Assembly (NCBI GenBank): GCA_031841125.1
Contig: CM063113.1
Coordinates: 35,051,312-35,115,311 of the forward strand
Source of the DNA: Acanthococcus lagerstroemiae
Taxonomy: Eukaryota; Arthropoda; Insecta; Hemiptera; Eriococcidae
Length of the DNA stretch: 64,000 nucleotides
Reading direction: 5' to 3'
Made by a program: the position numbers and the translations under genes. A model generated the notes under the pieces. It saw only the letters and a program-made list of their open reading frames with translations, did not search any database and had not been told where the DNA came from. Below, in pieces: positions 46,840 to 57,884 of the stretch. The stretch's first letter is position 1. Each line of letters starts with the position of its first letter.

Positions 46840-47150
46840 AGAAAATTTCAGGATTACTATCTTAAAACTTTGTAGAAAATCAGGGAATTTGTGAAATTGC
46901 CAAAAAATAGGAGATTTTTTGAGGGATCTACAAAAAAGTCCGAAAATTTTCAAGATATACAAAAACGACTTGGGGGACTTGATTTAAGAAATTCGAGAGA
47001 TATGAACAAATTATGCTGTGAACATCAAAAGTTTACGAGATTTAATTCAGATTTGACAAAATTTCAAAAATTTAGGAGACATTCGGGAGATTTTCCAAAG
47101 TTACCTGGAATCTTTTGAAATCTCGAGAGGGTTGGAAGCACTACCGCGGA
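46840..47150. repeat. Degenerate purine-rich repeat related to the 'TCAGGGA' MITEs
   Basis: Recurring AAATTTCAGGA, AATCAGGGAATTTG, AGGAGA(T/C)TTT and GGGAGATTTTCC words in one orientation. It resembles parts of the 51,972 and 61,568 elements and the 30,240-30,450 stretch. No termini preserved. Confidence 0.35.
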
Positions 47151-47327
47151 TGCCCTGATCCAGACTGTGTTTAGTTTTTGAAATCTAAATGTGGCTGTGA
47201 AAAATGTATAAGGATGGCTGGCAGTAGTAAATCTTATAGATGTCCATAACAGCAGCTTTTCTCAAATCTTGGAAAATATTAAATCAAGCGAATTTTTGTT
47301 CTCTATTGTTAATGAGCTGCGATATTG

Positions 47328-47352
47328 ATTGTTTCCTTTTTTCTGTTTGCAG
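47328..47352 (+). promoter_or_regulatory. Candidate recursive (ratchet) splice site
   Basis: A strong 3' splice site (GTTTCCTTTTTTCTGTTTGCAG) ends at 47,352 and is directly abutted by a 5' splice-site sequence GTAAGA. Juxtaposed Y-tract-CAG|GTAAG is the established signature of recursive splice sites in long insect introns. A branch-point-like TTAATGAG lies about 40 bp upstream. The absence of ordinary exons around it fits a long intron. Function is inferred. Confidence 0.4.
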
Positions 47353-47402
47353 GTAAGAATCCAATTTGTGTAACAAGTCTGGATGACGGTTTGGACTCTG
47401 AA
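47353..47402 (+). other. Candidate 50-bp exon or recursive-splicing exon
   Basis: Bounded by TTTGCAG at left and a near-consensus donor GAA|GTAAGTCG at right (47,403). Only the third frame is open through it, reading KNPICVTSLDDGLDSE; the other two meet TAA. At 50 bp the exon is not a multiple of three, so its inclusion would shift frame, as expected for a recursive-splicing exon that is normally skipped. Alternatively it is a genuine micro-exon; I do not recognise the peptide. Confidence 0.35.
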
Positions 47403-48769
47403 GTAAGTCGATAATAAGTACAGTCATCTTCGAACAAGTATTTCTATAACTAACTTACCTTCCTGCGGGCACTGACCAGTGACTTTTGAACATAATTTTT
47501 TTCAGTCCTGGAGGGTAGAAACGTAGAAATTTGAAACATTTGCAAACCAGCGGTTTCTCTTCCAGGCGTGCAGTATTTCGGGGAAACAAATGAGAATATG
47601 GACATCCACTTCCTTGACAGTTTGCTCTTCTCGGAAGATTTTATTTTTCGAATTCAAGCCGGAAAACCAAACTGAGCTTCTTTTTTCTTGATTACTAAAA
47701 TTTGTTAGTTGAAATTGTCATCCGGATATTGGATTCCGAGTTACATCCCTGGCGAGGTTGTTACACTATAGGACGGGACTGCTCCACTCTTAAAAATCTG
47801 GGAGTAAAATCATTAGTGAAAACAGTTTGTCTACTACACTTTATTATGTTTCACAAAAAATCTAACAATTTTTGTTCATTCTCTCCATAAAAAGCCATTC
47901 ATCATTTAAAGAGTGTTTTTCAAAAACATCCTTTTTCTTATTTCTTTTTTCTTCGGAATCGAATGATGGAACCCTCAACTCATCAATATCTCCTTGTCGA
48001 TCTGCAAAAAAATCATTTTCCTTCATGTTATCATCGCATTTTTGTTGATGAAACGCCCATTTCCAAGATGCAGTAATTCTATTCGCTTTGTATTTTAGTT
48101 GAAAAACGCAGCAAGTCCAGTTAATAGTTTTCTTCAACTGATATTTTTAGTTTTGAAAATGAAATTCCTAAGTAGTGTCTGTTAAGCTTGATTTTATCGA
48201 AAATTTGAGCTGAAAAGAAAATCAAAATTGCATCTCTCGTTTCTTTCCCGGTGAAAATAATTCATTCAGCTGCCCTAAAGGAGAGCTAATGTATACCCCA
48301 ACTTTTGAACTTTACGTGAAAAGATATCGAGCTAGAAGTCGAGATTCTTCCGGTCACTGATTTCGAAACTTCCACCAGATTCTTCATCTGGCTCCTCTTT
48401 GGACCCTAAAATCCAAATTTTGTATTTTAAATAAAAAATTGGCTCGACGTCGAAAACCAAAGAGCAATCGAAATAGATGTATTTGGTTTACTGATTTGGA
48501 ATTGGGGTTTAAACGCGCACTAGAGTGCGCTGCCAAATCACCTGTGCGGGTGGAAATGAATGAGTGATCACGTGTACTTTCAAATAGAAAACTATCTTCA
48601 GGAGGGTACAAAAACGAGTAAAAATTATTCCACTAGTAGAACTGATTATAATACAATTTTCTGGGGATGATGCAGTTAAATTTAGGACAAATTTTCTTTG
48701 AAAGTGAATTTCTAATCGACTTAATGATAATTGAAGTTTTCTCCACGCTTACCATAAATCATAAATGAT
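47403..48769. other. Unannotated AT-rich sequence
   Basis: No supported gene or element. A minus-strand donor-like GAAG|GTAAGTTA occurs near 47,455 without matching exon features. Confidence 0.35.
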
Positions 48770-50400
48770 CATTCACACATATACAGGGCTACCAACACTT
48801 GAAACTTTAAGGTTAAATCCCAATATTCCATTAAAGTTTTGATTCTCGTCTAATTCGAGCTTCTGAAACCGAATTTTTCCTGTGGATTGGGCCAAATTGA
48901 CTTTACAAACTAAATGAAATATCGAATTGAGTTTTCTGATTTCAAATATTACGTTAAATTTTTGGCGTTGTTTCAATTTGGGCTCCAAAATCAGTTTCAC
49001 GTGACGCAAACTTGACTTGAAAAATCGAACAAAGTTTCGAAATAGAAAGTTTCAGGGTTGCTTATTTTGAATTCGAACTCGACTTGAACGTTCAAAATCA
49101 AAATTATTTCAGAGGAGGGGCTACATCGACACTCGTCTAAAGAAATCGAACTAAGTATTGGAATAGAGCCTTCGTAGGTCACCAGTTTTGACTTTCTCAT
49201 GAGATTCTATATTCGATTTCGTTCTCGGGCCCCATATGTAAATTTCGCCCAATAAAATAATAACAACTTACGCTTTCAGAATTTATTATACTGCTCAGCG
49301 GGGAGAAACATTTAAATTGTCAACGGACTTGTACTCCGCGTGAAACCAAAGCGTCCCCATAAATGTATAAAAATGACTAGAAAATTTCACTGTGAAAATT
49401 TTTGTTGTTTTATTGGTTGATTTAGATTTTGGGTCCATGAATGCTGGAGCTGGGTATATAATTTAAAGAGATGGTGAAAATCTGTGATCAGCAGTCTTGG
49501 ATTCGATGTTTTATTTGATTTTCTGAATCAAAATGAGTTAACCTTTATGTCAATTGTGAAATCTTGATTTTTAGGGCTAAGCTGGAGGTGGACTTGAGAA
49601 TTCAATGGAATATATTTAATCAGCGATCCCCCAGGAAACTACTTATTTCATTCAGTATGAGTGAGTTGACTCAAATTGTGTCTATTAGAAGGTTGAAATA
49701 TTAATAGATCGGAATCCTCGATCCAGTAACTTCCTGTTTTGATTCTGTGTTCAGTTGTTCCAAGTTATTTCAACTTTGCTCGTTCGAAGTATGAAATTCG
49801 GATATTGGGACCGAATTGAAAATATGGTGAAATTTTTGGAATCGTTCACCGAGAAACCCTCATTTTGTTACTTCATATGATTTCCCAAGTCTATGTGGTC
49901 GATTTTGCCCATACTGCAAGTGTGAAATTCGAATTTTGGGCTGTATCAAAAATCCAATAAAATATTTGGGATCAGCGATCCAATGAACTCTCAGGAGCGT
50001 AAATAGGAAGTTATCCTATGGGGCAAGGGAGGTAAGGAACAGAAATGTTATGGGTAAAATGTAAATGTAAAACATTTAGGCTAAACTTCGACTGAACAAG
50101 CAAGAAAAAAATGTAAAATTTTGTCTTAATGAGCAGACGAAGAGAAAAAAGTAATCTTGGAATTTCACTCTTTTCCCTTCCTCGAGGTGAAGGTGGAATG
50201 AACTCTCATTTTGCCTCTCCCCCTCCTTATTTATGCCTCTGAAACATATATTTCGAGTGTTTTCTCAAGCCCGTCTTTTCAGATTCGGATTTTAAAGTAC
50301 AAAATCGAAGCCAAATCAAAATTTTGTAAAGTTTTTGGAATCAGTGCTCCAAAAAGCTCTGTTCCCTAGTTTGCTCGATGCGTTTACGTTTGAACATAGC
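48770..50400. repeat. Degenerate satellite-like repeats, roughly 120-160 bp period
   Basis: Variants of GAAATTCG(A/G)ATTTTGG, followed by a GAAAATnnGGTGAAATTTTTGGAATC-like stretch and CAGCGATCCAnnGAAACTC recur at irregular intervals, clearest between 49,500 and 50,360. Similar wording recurs at 56,640-57,060 and reversed at 48,780-49,200. Divergence is high and monomer limits are uncertain. Confidence 0.4.
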
Positions 50401-51971
50401 AGTCACACAGTTATGGATTGAAGTCAGAAATTTTTTCAATTTACTACGGAGAATCCCTGAAGTATAAAAGAATTGGCAGTACAGCAGTGGCAGTACTTCT
50501 TGCTTAGTATAGTGTGAGCTGGCTGTAAAATTATCGAAATAGGTACTTTGGCAGTAAAATCTGGATTTTGGTAAAATCCACAGTGTATGTGTAACGGCAT
50601 TGAAAATCTGTTCTCATCAGTGTCTCTATGTTATCAATAATCTCATATCTTACAAATAAATGACTAAATTAACGTATTGTTTTCCTTTGACAATTTTCCT
50701 AAAATTGTAATTTAAGAAAAAAAAAATGGAAATCCCACTTGAGATATTCACAAAAACCTCAGTAGTGACGTCAAACGTTACTAAATTGCTCGTGGAGGCG
50801 TGTTCCCCATTTGCCGCTACTTTTGACGCCACTGATGATATCATTGGGCTCATAGGCGTAAAATTGAGCTATCAAGGGTGGAGGCTCAAAATCGATAAAT
50901 CGAAGTGAATAGAGTCGAGGTATCTTTTCTCGTTTACCCCGGGGGCAAGACTTCTATACACATTACATCCACTTATCCTCTTATTTCTGTCGGATTGGTC
51001 ATATCACCATTCAACTTGAATTCGTAACAATCGAGTACACGAGTAATCGACGCCCTTATGAAGAGCCACTTATCACCGTTCATTTGGTTATTTTACGGTG
51101 CTCATTGCTCCTAAACAGTTCAACCACGTGAGAAGGCGGAACGAAATATGAAAAAATAAAGCAACTCGTTTTCAACCATTTTTCAACCTTTGAATAAAGA
51201 GATAAAAGAGATTTTGTTTATGTTCCGAGGTTTTATAGGGCAATCAATCGGTGGTTTTTACGCGGTCCGTAGGGAAGATCAAGTTGCGGTATCTCTCTCT
51301 CGAGCCCAAAATGCACTGGTAGTGCACTGCACTGTGCACTCAGTGTCTACATTTTACCCTTCTCACGGTTGTGAGAACGCGTTTGGAATGCATTAAGATG
51401 GTTTACACGTGATTTACGATCCCCACGGTCTCATCGGCTCGTTATTACGTATTTTTATTCGAAATTCACACACTTGGCTCGAGTTTGATGGAGTATTTGT
51501 TTCGTGGTTGTTTGGTTTACTCGTACATCTCCAGAGAACCTTATCACTGATGGTTCAAAGTGTAAAAAAGCGTTTCTAGTAAGATACGAACGGTTTTTCA
51601 TCCTATGATGGAATATCTTCACCGGATCGACGGGTTTCGAATTCAGGGTGTGGATGTTGAAAGTTTCACAAAGGTTTGAACTTGGTTTGTGAGCAGACTG
51701 ATATTAAGAGGGGGGAGGGCTATGCTATCTAAGAAAAATACATTTTCAAAGTTTTTGTTCCGGGAGGCTTAGCCCTCTCCCCTTGCAAAGTTTGTCTATG
51801 TTTGACTTTGTACTGGGTCTGGATGGTATCCGACTTACTGAATTCGAACATAGAACTGTGTTCAAACGAGTTAAGCGATTCAGAGTGCTGCATTTAGGAA
51901 GAAGCACCCCGAGGCCTGTCCTTCAACGCCCCTCGTTTTAAGATTTTCTCATAATTTCAGCTATAGTTTTT
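50401..51971. other. Unannotated; CpG-containing from 50,930 to 51,640
   Basis: No gene supported. The central part is repeat-poor with CpG-containing stretches and could be old single-copy DNA. A short repeat GTGCACTGCACTGTGCACT lies near 51,324. Confidence 0.3.
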
Positions 51972-52393
51972 CGGGGTGGCCACTTTCCTGGAAAAATTGG
52001 AAATCAGGGAAAAGTCAGGGAATTTTTTCAGTCGGGGAAAAGTCGTGGAAAAATCAGGGAACTTTCAAATAATAAATTCTTAATAAAACTGCGTGGTTTA
52101 GAAGTATCATGGTTCTGTTTTCTTTGCAACTTGAATCACGTACAAATAGTTATCTATAAAAGACTGAATAAAAATATTTTTTCCGGATGGTTGGTACCTA
52201 TGTTTAGTTCTATATAAGATTTTTGCTAACTCCTTATTGGTAGAAAATTGCGGCCCTAGAAACTGAAAAAAAAAATGAGTCACAACATTTATAAATGAAC
52301 TACCAGCCAGTAGACTTACTCGTTGAGAAAAAATTGAGAGGTGGATCTGGAAAAATCAGGGAAATTCATACTTGAAGAAAAGTGGCCACCCTG
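51972..52393. mobile_element. MITE, family G (CAGGGTGGCCAC), 5-bp target duplication
   Basis: The left end is CGGGGTGGCCACTTTCCTGG and the right end AGAAAAGTGGCCACCCTG. TTTTT flanks both sides (51,967-51,971 and 52,394-52,398), consistent with a 5-bp duplication but low in complexity. The interior has AAATCAGGGAAAAGTCAGGG wording at both ends. No coding potential. Confidence 0.75.
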
Positions 52394-53445
52394 TTTTTGA
52401 GGTAAGAGGAAGGGTAATAATGATAAATTTATTACCTAAAATAATTGCATCTTATTATACAAGGTGTGGTGCATAATTTCCCTGTCTGTTTTTCGATTAC
52501 GAAGTCGTATCAACTCGGGACGAACGGAGATCTTCAAGTACCATAGTTTTAGATGAAAAATTTTCTTCTCATCAGAAAGAAAGCTAGAAGATTTCACTAG
52601 TTTTGGAATTTCAAATGGAAACATAGTTTTCGAAATAGGAGTATTTCGGGTGGTTGGTTCCGAAAACTGAGTCAGATTTTCGATCCAACTCTGATTTGGG
52701 TGCAAATTTGAATTTTCCGTGTCCAGAGGAGCAAACTGACTTTGATGGTAAAACTGAACCCAGTATCGGAGATACACAAATTTTGCGGTCCCTGTCATAT
52801 AACTCATTTGAGGTCAACTTTACTCTGAAATAAACATTATGGCACCCCCGGAGGGAGGGGGCACATACATCAAGATGACAATAGGGCAATATGGGTATTA
52901 TGCAGGTTTTCAAAGTCGATGAACTCGTTTCTAATATCAGTTTCACTCTGAAGTGAACATCGTGGCACCCAAAGGAGGTAGGACAGCGAGGACCATACTT
53001 TGTTTTCACTAGTGGGTACACGGAGAGGGTAACGGGGACTATTGGCCCTCTCAGAGGGAAAATTATCAAGTATGATATACTTCAAAAATAGCTAACTAGT
53101 AGGAAAACCTTACAAAGTCAAACAAGTCAGTATGAAATTCAGACAAATACGGAAGAATCTTGAAACTAAAAAGACGAGAACACATTTGCTGGTAGAGTCT
53201 TACCGAGCCTTAAATATATCTCTAAGTACGAAACTTGACAGCAAACTTTCAGGATTGTGAATTTAATTTGATACTTCGAAAAGAATTGAGATGCCCAGAG
53301 GCAGTGGGAGGGTGGAGGGCGAAAACTACGCAAAATGCAATTTACTCATCAAACAGTAAGTTTCCGTGTTGATAGATTCAGTGTTTGCGTCATTTCGACC
53401 CGCACCTCAAAACTGGGACAGGGAAGGGTAAATGAACATTGCGTA
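52394..53445. other. Unannotated; includes a diverged two-copy repeat
   Basis: 52,812-52,860 (ACTTTACTCTGAAATAAACAT, GGCACCC) and 52,940-52,985 (GTTTCACTCTGAAGTGAACAT, GGCACCC) are similar, spaced about 130 bp, giving repeated motifs in the minus-strand frame 52,611-53,069. That frame has no recognised domain. Confidence 0.4.
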
Positions 53446-53685
53446 TCTGCAATATTGAAGGCGCTAAAGCACTTACAATACCTTGGTGCTTTATAGCACC
53501 TTCAATATTGCAGACATGCTGACAGGCAAAATTTGTGCACAAATCATTCTGTGGATCTTAATTATTATTACTCTTAAGGTTTTATATGTGAATTTTGCCT
53601 ATTTGCCATACTGAAGGCGTTATAAAGCAACAAAGTATTGTAAGTGTTATAGCGCCTTCAATTTCACAGACAGGCAAAATTTGTA
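53446..53685. repeat. Twin foldback hairpins sharing a GCGCCTTCAAT module
   Basis: First hairpin: arms 53,446-53,472 and 53,486-53,514 (TCTGCAATATTGAAGG / CCTTCAATATTGCAGA). Second hairpin: 53,590-53,629 and 53,641-53,685 (GAATTTTGCCT, TGAAGGCGTTATAAAGCA / GTTATAGCGCCTTCAAT, AGGCAAAATTTGT). Each is followed by GACAGGCAAAATTTGT (53,521 and 53,669). They look like two copies of one small hairpin element. Confidence 0.75.
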
Positions 53686-55376
53686 TAGGAACTAATTTAA
53701 AGTTCGCGATGAAAATATTATGCAAAAATTTTGCATAACCGTCATTTTTACGGCGCTCCGTAACATTCAACTTTCAGCCCAAAAGTACATAACTTTAAGG
53801 ACAAATCCCTTAGGAAAAATTTACAAATTAAAAAAAAAATCAACTTTTTAACTAGGCGGCGCTCAAAAAATGTTTCAGTCTCTGTATGACGATCCACTTT
53901 AATTACTAAGTAATGAGGCGCGAGGGTGCCATAGAACTGAGCGACTGAGTAAATTTATGGAAACTTTTTGCAACACAACCACAAAGGTGTTTAAACATGT
54001 TGAATGGAGTATCCCAGTATCCCCTATAGATTTTTTTTTTTTAATGCATTATTCTACTCAAAAAGTCGTATTTTCATTCCTAGAAAAGGGGGAGCCCCTG
54101 AAAAGAGTCACATGGCGCCTATAAAACCCCCCGTCGACAATTAGCTACACGATACTGTTTGCTTTCTGAAACTGTTTCGCGTTTCTTTAATTCGTCTACA
54201 GCAAGGCGAGAAAAACTATAATTGACCTATCAATGCGCTTAAGGAACTAAAATAGAAAAATAAAAAAAAAAATGTTTCTGGACCGAAGAGCTCGAATTAT
54301 CGATATTTTTCAGACGTCCAATTAATCGCAGCCGTCGCAATCGTAAATGCTCAGCGAGCACGTTTCCAAACAATGAAGTCATTAATAGACATAATTACAA
54401 ATAAAAAGTTCTAGGTACGCGTTAATTGATTCGGTACTGTATTTCTGTTTCGGTTCCGTTCTTTCTTCCTATTCTCATTCTTTCTTTCTGTCGGTTCGAG
54501 TTATATATACACTCATTTTCCTCTAACAAACATTTTTCTCATTCATTCCGACATTTGCACACAGCTGTGTTGTAAACAGGGAAAAAAAAAGGTTTCTCGA
54601 TGATTTTTACTCATTTTTAATTAGCTTTACTTTGTGTCTTAGTGCCTTGCCATGTACAAGTGTAGATGTGGTGTATGTGTGTGGTTTAACGAGCACTTGT
54701 CACAGCCACTGTAGCTGGTTGTGCAGTGTGCACTCTAGTGTACGTATACGAAGATAGGAAGTGCGGCTGCTTAAAGGACGTTCTTGAATACGGCGATGAA
54801 AGGCGAGGTCATGGGAGACAGCGAATAAAATTGATAAGATGAAGTTTTTGTGGTCAGAATATCAGTGTCGATCGTTCGATCGAATCATAATCTGTGTATT
54901 ATGTCCGCGAGGTCAGCTAAGGACTCATATAGGGGGCCGTCAGCCTCGTGTGCTTAGCTGAAAAGGGGTACCTGAAAAAATAAAGTAAAAAAGGAAGGAA
55001 ACAAAGCGGACTGAATTAAGCAGAAAAGAAGGGAGCCGAATCGACAGTCCCACTTACTGGATCAGCCGAAGGGCGACTGTATTTCGGACCCATTTCAGTG
55101 AAAATTTGATTTTCAATAACATTCAGACAGCGGCACAGCCAATGGTGTCTGGATCTCTCCTCTGCGATTTCGTCGAATAGAATCTTTTCTAATTTTAGGA
55201 TCCCCTCTAACACCCTTTCCTACTAAAATCGAATTGGAAAGCTGTAACTCATCAAAGCCCTCAGCGACAATCTCGAGTTATTCAATGGCGTCAAAGTCCT
55301 TATTAATCTGTTGATTTACCGAAAATAATCGTGTCGACAAAGTATCTTGATACGAAGAGGTAATTCTCGCTGTTCG
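53686..55376. other. Unique block with homeodomain-type motifs
   Basis: 54,110-54,900 is repeat-poor, CpG-containing and has several TAATT-core words (CCAATTAATCG, TCATTAATAGACATAATTAC, GTTAATTGATT). Candidate enhancer by composition; no direct evidence. No gene supported. Confidence 0.3.
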
Positions 55377-55630
55377 CAGATGAGACGAAACTTGACTCAG
55401 TTTGGGGGAGGGGGGGGGGAGAAGGAAAATTTGCCGACAAATATTTTTTTTTAACTAAGAATTCGCCGACAAAATTTTTTTAAATTTGCCGATTTTTTAA
55501 TTAAAATATTTTTCAGTTGAAAATAATAATAATAATAATAATAATAAACAAACAAACAAACAAACGTTCCTAGAAAATGAAAAATTCAAATGAACAGTTT
55601 CAAAATTTGCCAACTGTCAAATTACTGAAG
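55377..55630. mobile_element. hAT-like element family B, copy 2 (partial)
   Basis: Begins near CAGATGAGACGAAACTTGAC and contains GTTTGGGGGAGG, AATTTGCCGACAAAT and TTTAAATTTGCCGATTTTT as in 694-1357. It carries an (AAT)n(AAAC)n run at about 55,522-55,565. The right end is lost at the junction with the family A copy. Confidence 0.5.
55522..55565. repeat. (AAT)n(AAAC)n compound microsatellite
   Basis: AAT trinucleotide run directly followed by AAAC tetranucleotide units, inside family B. The corresponding position of copy 1 (about 1,260-1,280) also has AAAC units, so the array is inherited from the element. Confidence 0.9.
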
Positions 55631-55634
55631 GCAG

Positions 55635-55891
55635 GGGGCAACGGAAAAATTTACCATTTTAATCAGACGAGTTGAAAAAATCTAACAAGTTGAAAGTTGT
55701 TTTTTTTTTTCTTGCTTTGATGTTTGGGAATTGAGTTGAGAGGTTGGGAAAACCCAACAAGTCAAAAGATTTTTCTTCTTTTGCATTGATACTTGGAAAT
55801 TTTGAGTTGAGTCAGTTGAAACTTTCACAATTTTTACCCGCCCCCCCCCCGGCCCTTCTCCTCAAGAAAAACTCTTCAGTACGTCCCTGGA
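55635..55891. mobile_element. Short hAT-like MITE, family A, copy 3
   Basis: Shares TTACCATTTTAATCAG, TTGAGTTGAGTCAGTTG and a TCAGTACGTCCCTG right end with the copies at 114 and 40,680. The left end is abbreviated (CAGGGGGCAACGG), so about the first 40 bp are missing or rearranged. No clear target duplication. Confidence 0.6.
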
Positions 55892-56639
55892 CTCCAGAAC
55901 TCAGAATGGGATCCCAAAGTGGATAGACTATCGACGTTAATTACTGACCTTAAGGGTAGTTGAATTCGAACATGCGCTAAATTTTGAAACTGATTCAAGC
56001 TTAAAAGACCCCATAAATCGAAATGGACAAGCACTAATTTGTTTTTACAAATCGAGTAGACTATTGAGGTGGAGAGTTCTTACGATCTTAAATTCAAATC
56101 AACAGACTGTTTTTGAAAATGCTAAAGATCGCTGATTCATTTTCATCATTACAAACATCCTAATCTCTTGAGAAAGGGTTAAATCGTCAAATACCGAATT
56201 TTCAAAAGCAGCATATTATGATTTTATAAAAAATGATTAAACTATCGAAGTGAAGGTTATTTTATTTCCATTTTCTTGTTTGAGGGGGGGGGGCTGTTAC
56301 AAATTTAGGAATGACCCTTGGACCTTTGATTGGACTTCATCATTCTTATGTTAAATGGCAATTTTTGCGTGTAATGTTGAAAAAAAAAACTCATTGAAGC
56401 TTGCATCTTTACAAGCCAAAATTTGAAGTCCAAAGCTTGACAAAAATTAATTGACGTTGAAAATCCAAGTCATCTATTGAAACAGCGACTACTGTAATTC
56501 CTAATTTTGGTTTAATTTCATAGTTTTTGATTTTTAAAGACTTGAATGTTCCTCTTATAATAACTCATACTTGGATAATTTTGAAATTTTTCCTGCAATT
56601 TGAATTTTGGTAATTTGATGGTTATGAAAATGTTGAAAG
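55892..56639. other. Unannotated AT-rich sequence
   Basis: Possibly a diverged continuation of the satellite-like wording seen at 56,640; no gene. Confidence 0.3.
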
Positions 56640-57070
56640 ATTAAATCAAGTTCGTTCAATTTCGACTCTCATTTTGGGTGTTTGGGGCCTACCCGAGAGT
56701 CAATATCGAAAATGTATCGCGTTGATGGAATTTCCAAATTAGGCGACCTCTCCTCTCCCCATCACCATTTCGATATCTGATTCGGTTACCGGGAAGTCAA
56801 TTTTAATCACTTCTGGAGACCAGTTTTGGCTTTTGAAGCCTAAATCGGGAATCCAAGAGGAATCTGAAGAAATTTTCGAATTCAGCAACCCAGAAAATTC
56901 TAATACTTTATTCGATTCCCTAAAAATCAATTTTGAATTTTGGGGCCCAAATCGCAATTTGATAAGAAAGCTCATAGAAGCTTTCGAATTCAGCGATGCG
57001 AAAAATGAAATATTCGGAATCAACGACCCAGAAACTCCTATTTTAGTGATCTTTCCATAAAATTTCAAGT
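56640..57070. repeat. Degenerate satellite-like repeats, second locus
   Basis: TTCGAATTCAGCAACCCAGA and TTCGAATTCAGCGATGCGAA, about 120 bp apart, and GAATTTTGGGGCCCAAAT resemble the wording at 48,770-50,400. Open frames on both strands (56,739-57,068 and 56,833-57,060) are by-products. Confidence 0.35.
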
Positions 57071-57137
57071 TTAGCTCTAGTCTTGCTTAATGGGAGGGAT
57101 TTTTTTTTAATCGAAAAAGAAACGAGACCTTGCCGTC

Positions 57138-57267
57138 AGAGATGCCGAATTAAGGAAAAAAAACTTTCATTCTTTTCCCATTCAGAATGGGCTCATCTTC
57201 ATTCTTTGCGAACAAGAAAAAAAAAAGGGGGAATGAGAGTGAATGCATTCCTTAATTCAGCATCTCT
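57138..57267. mobile_element. Small inverted-repeat MITE
   Basis: 19-bp ends AGAGATGCCGAATTAAGGA and TCCTTAATTCAGCATCTCT are inverted repeats with one mismatch. Further CATTC symmetry and a CCCATTCAGAATGGG palindrome lie inside. No clear target duplication. Confidence 0.65.
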
Positions 57268-57270
57268 ACG

Positions 57271-57884
57271 TGCCTTCTGAAGACCTCAGTTTTTCCCACA
57301 TCGATCGGACTTTGGAATGAAAATGGGTGTGGGGATTTCATTTTACAGTTTGTATAAAAATTAACGGTTAGTGTTTTTATTCACTAACAAGGCCGGATTT
57401 ACCTGACTGGCCGCTATGAGCTATTTTTTTACCACCCCCAAAAATATACGTTAAAAAAACCCACTTTATTCGTTTCCAATTTTTCACCCCCTAAGCACTC
57501 ACATTTTCTCACATGAGCATACCCTAATCTGGAAGGGTAAGCTGGAAGGATGTTAGAAATACTTGAGAGGAACGCACAACTTCCATTACACATTCAGTTC
57601 GTCTTTAGTTACTCTTGATGATATTTTTTTCTGAATTTCCTGTGATTCGTCTCCTAAATTGGTTCCAATAGAATCAAATAACAAAAAAACAACCTACAAA
57701 GTTTCAGGTTAATCGGATGAGAGAAATCCGTGCCACAAGCTTTCTTTGGTTCTTATGGGAAAAACACATGGAGTTTTGACTTTTGTTTCAGACTAAATTT
57801 CCCTCCTATATTCACCAGGACCAAAACCCGTACATTGAACAATAGAACATTTGCTATCGAATTCATCTTGTGACACTGGAGAAT
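57271..57884. other. Unannotated sequence
   Basis: Contains an isolated hAT-like left end (CAAGGCCGGATTTACC, 57,389) without a partner; no gene. Confidence 0.35.
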
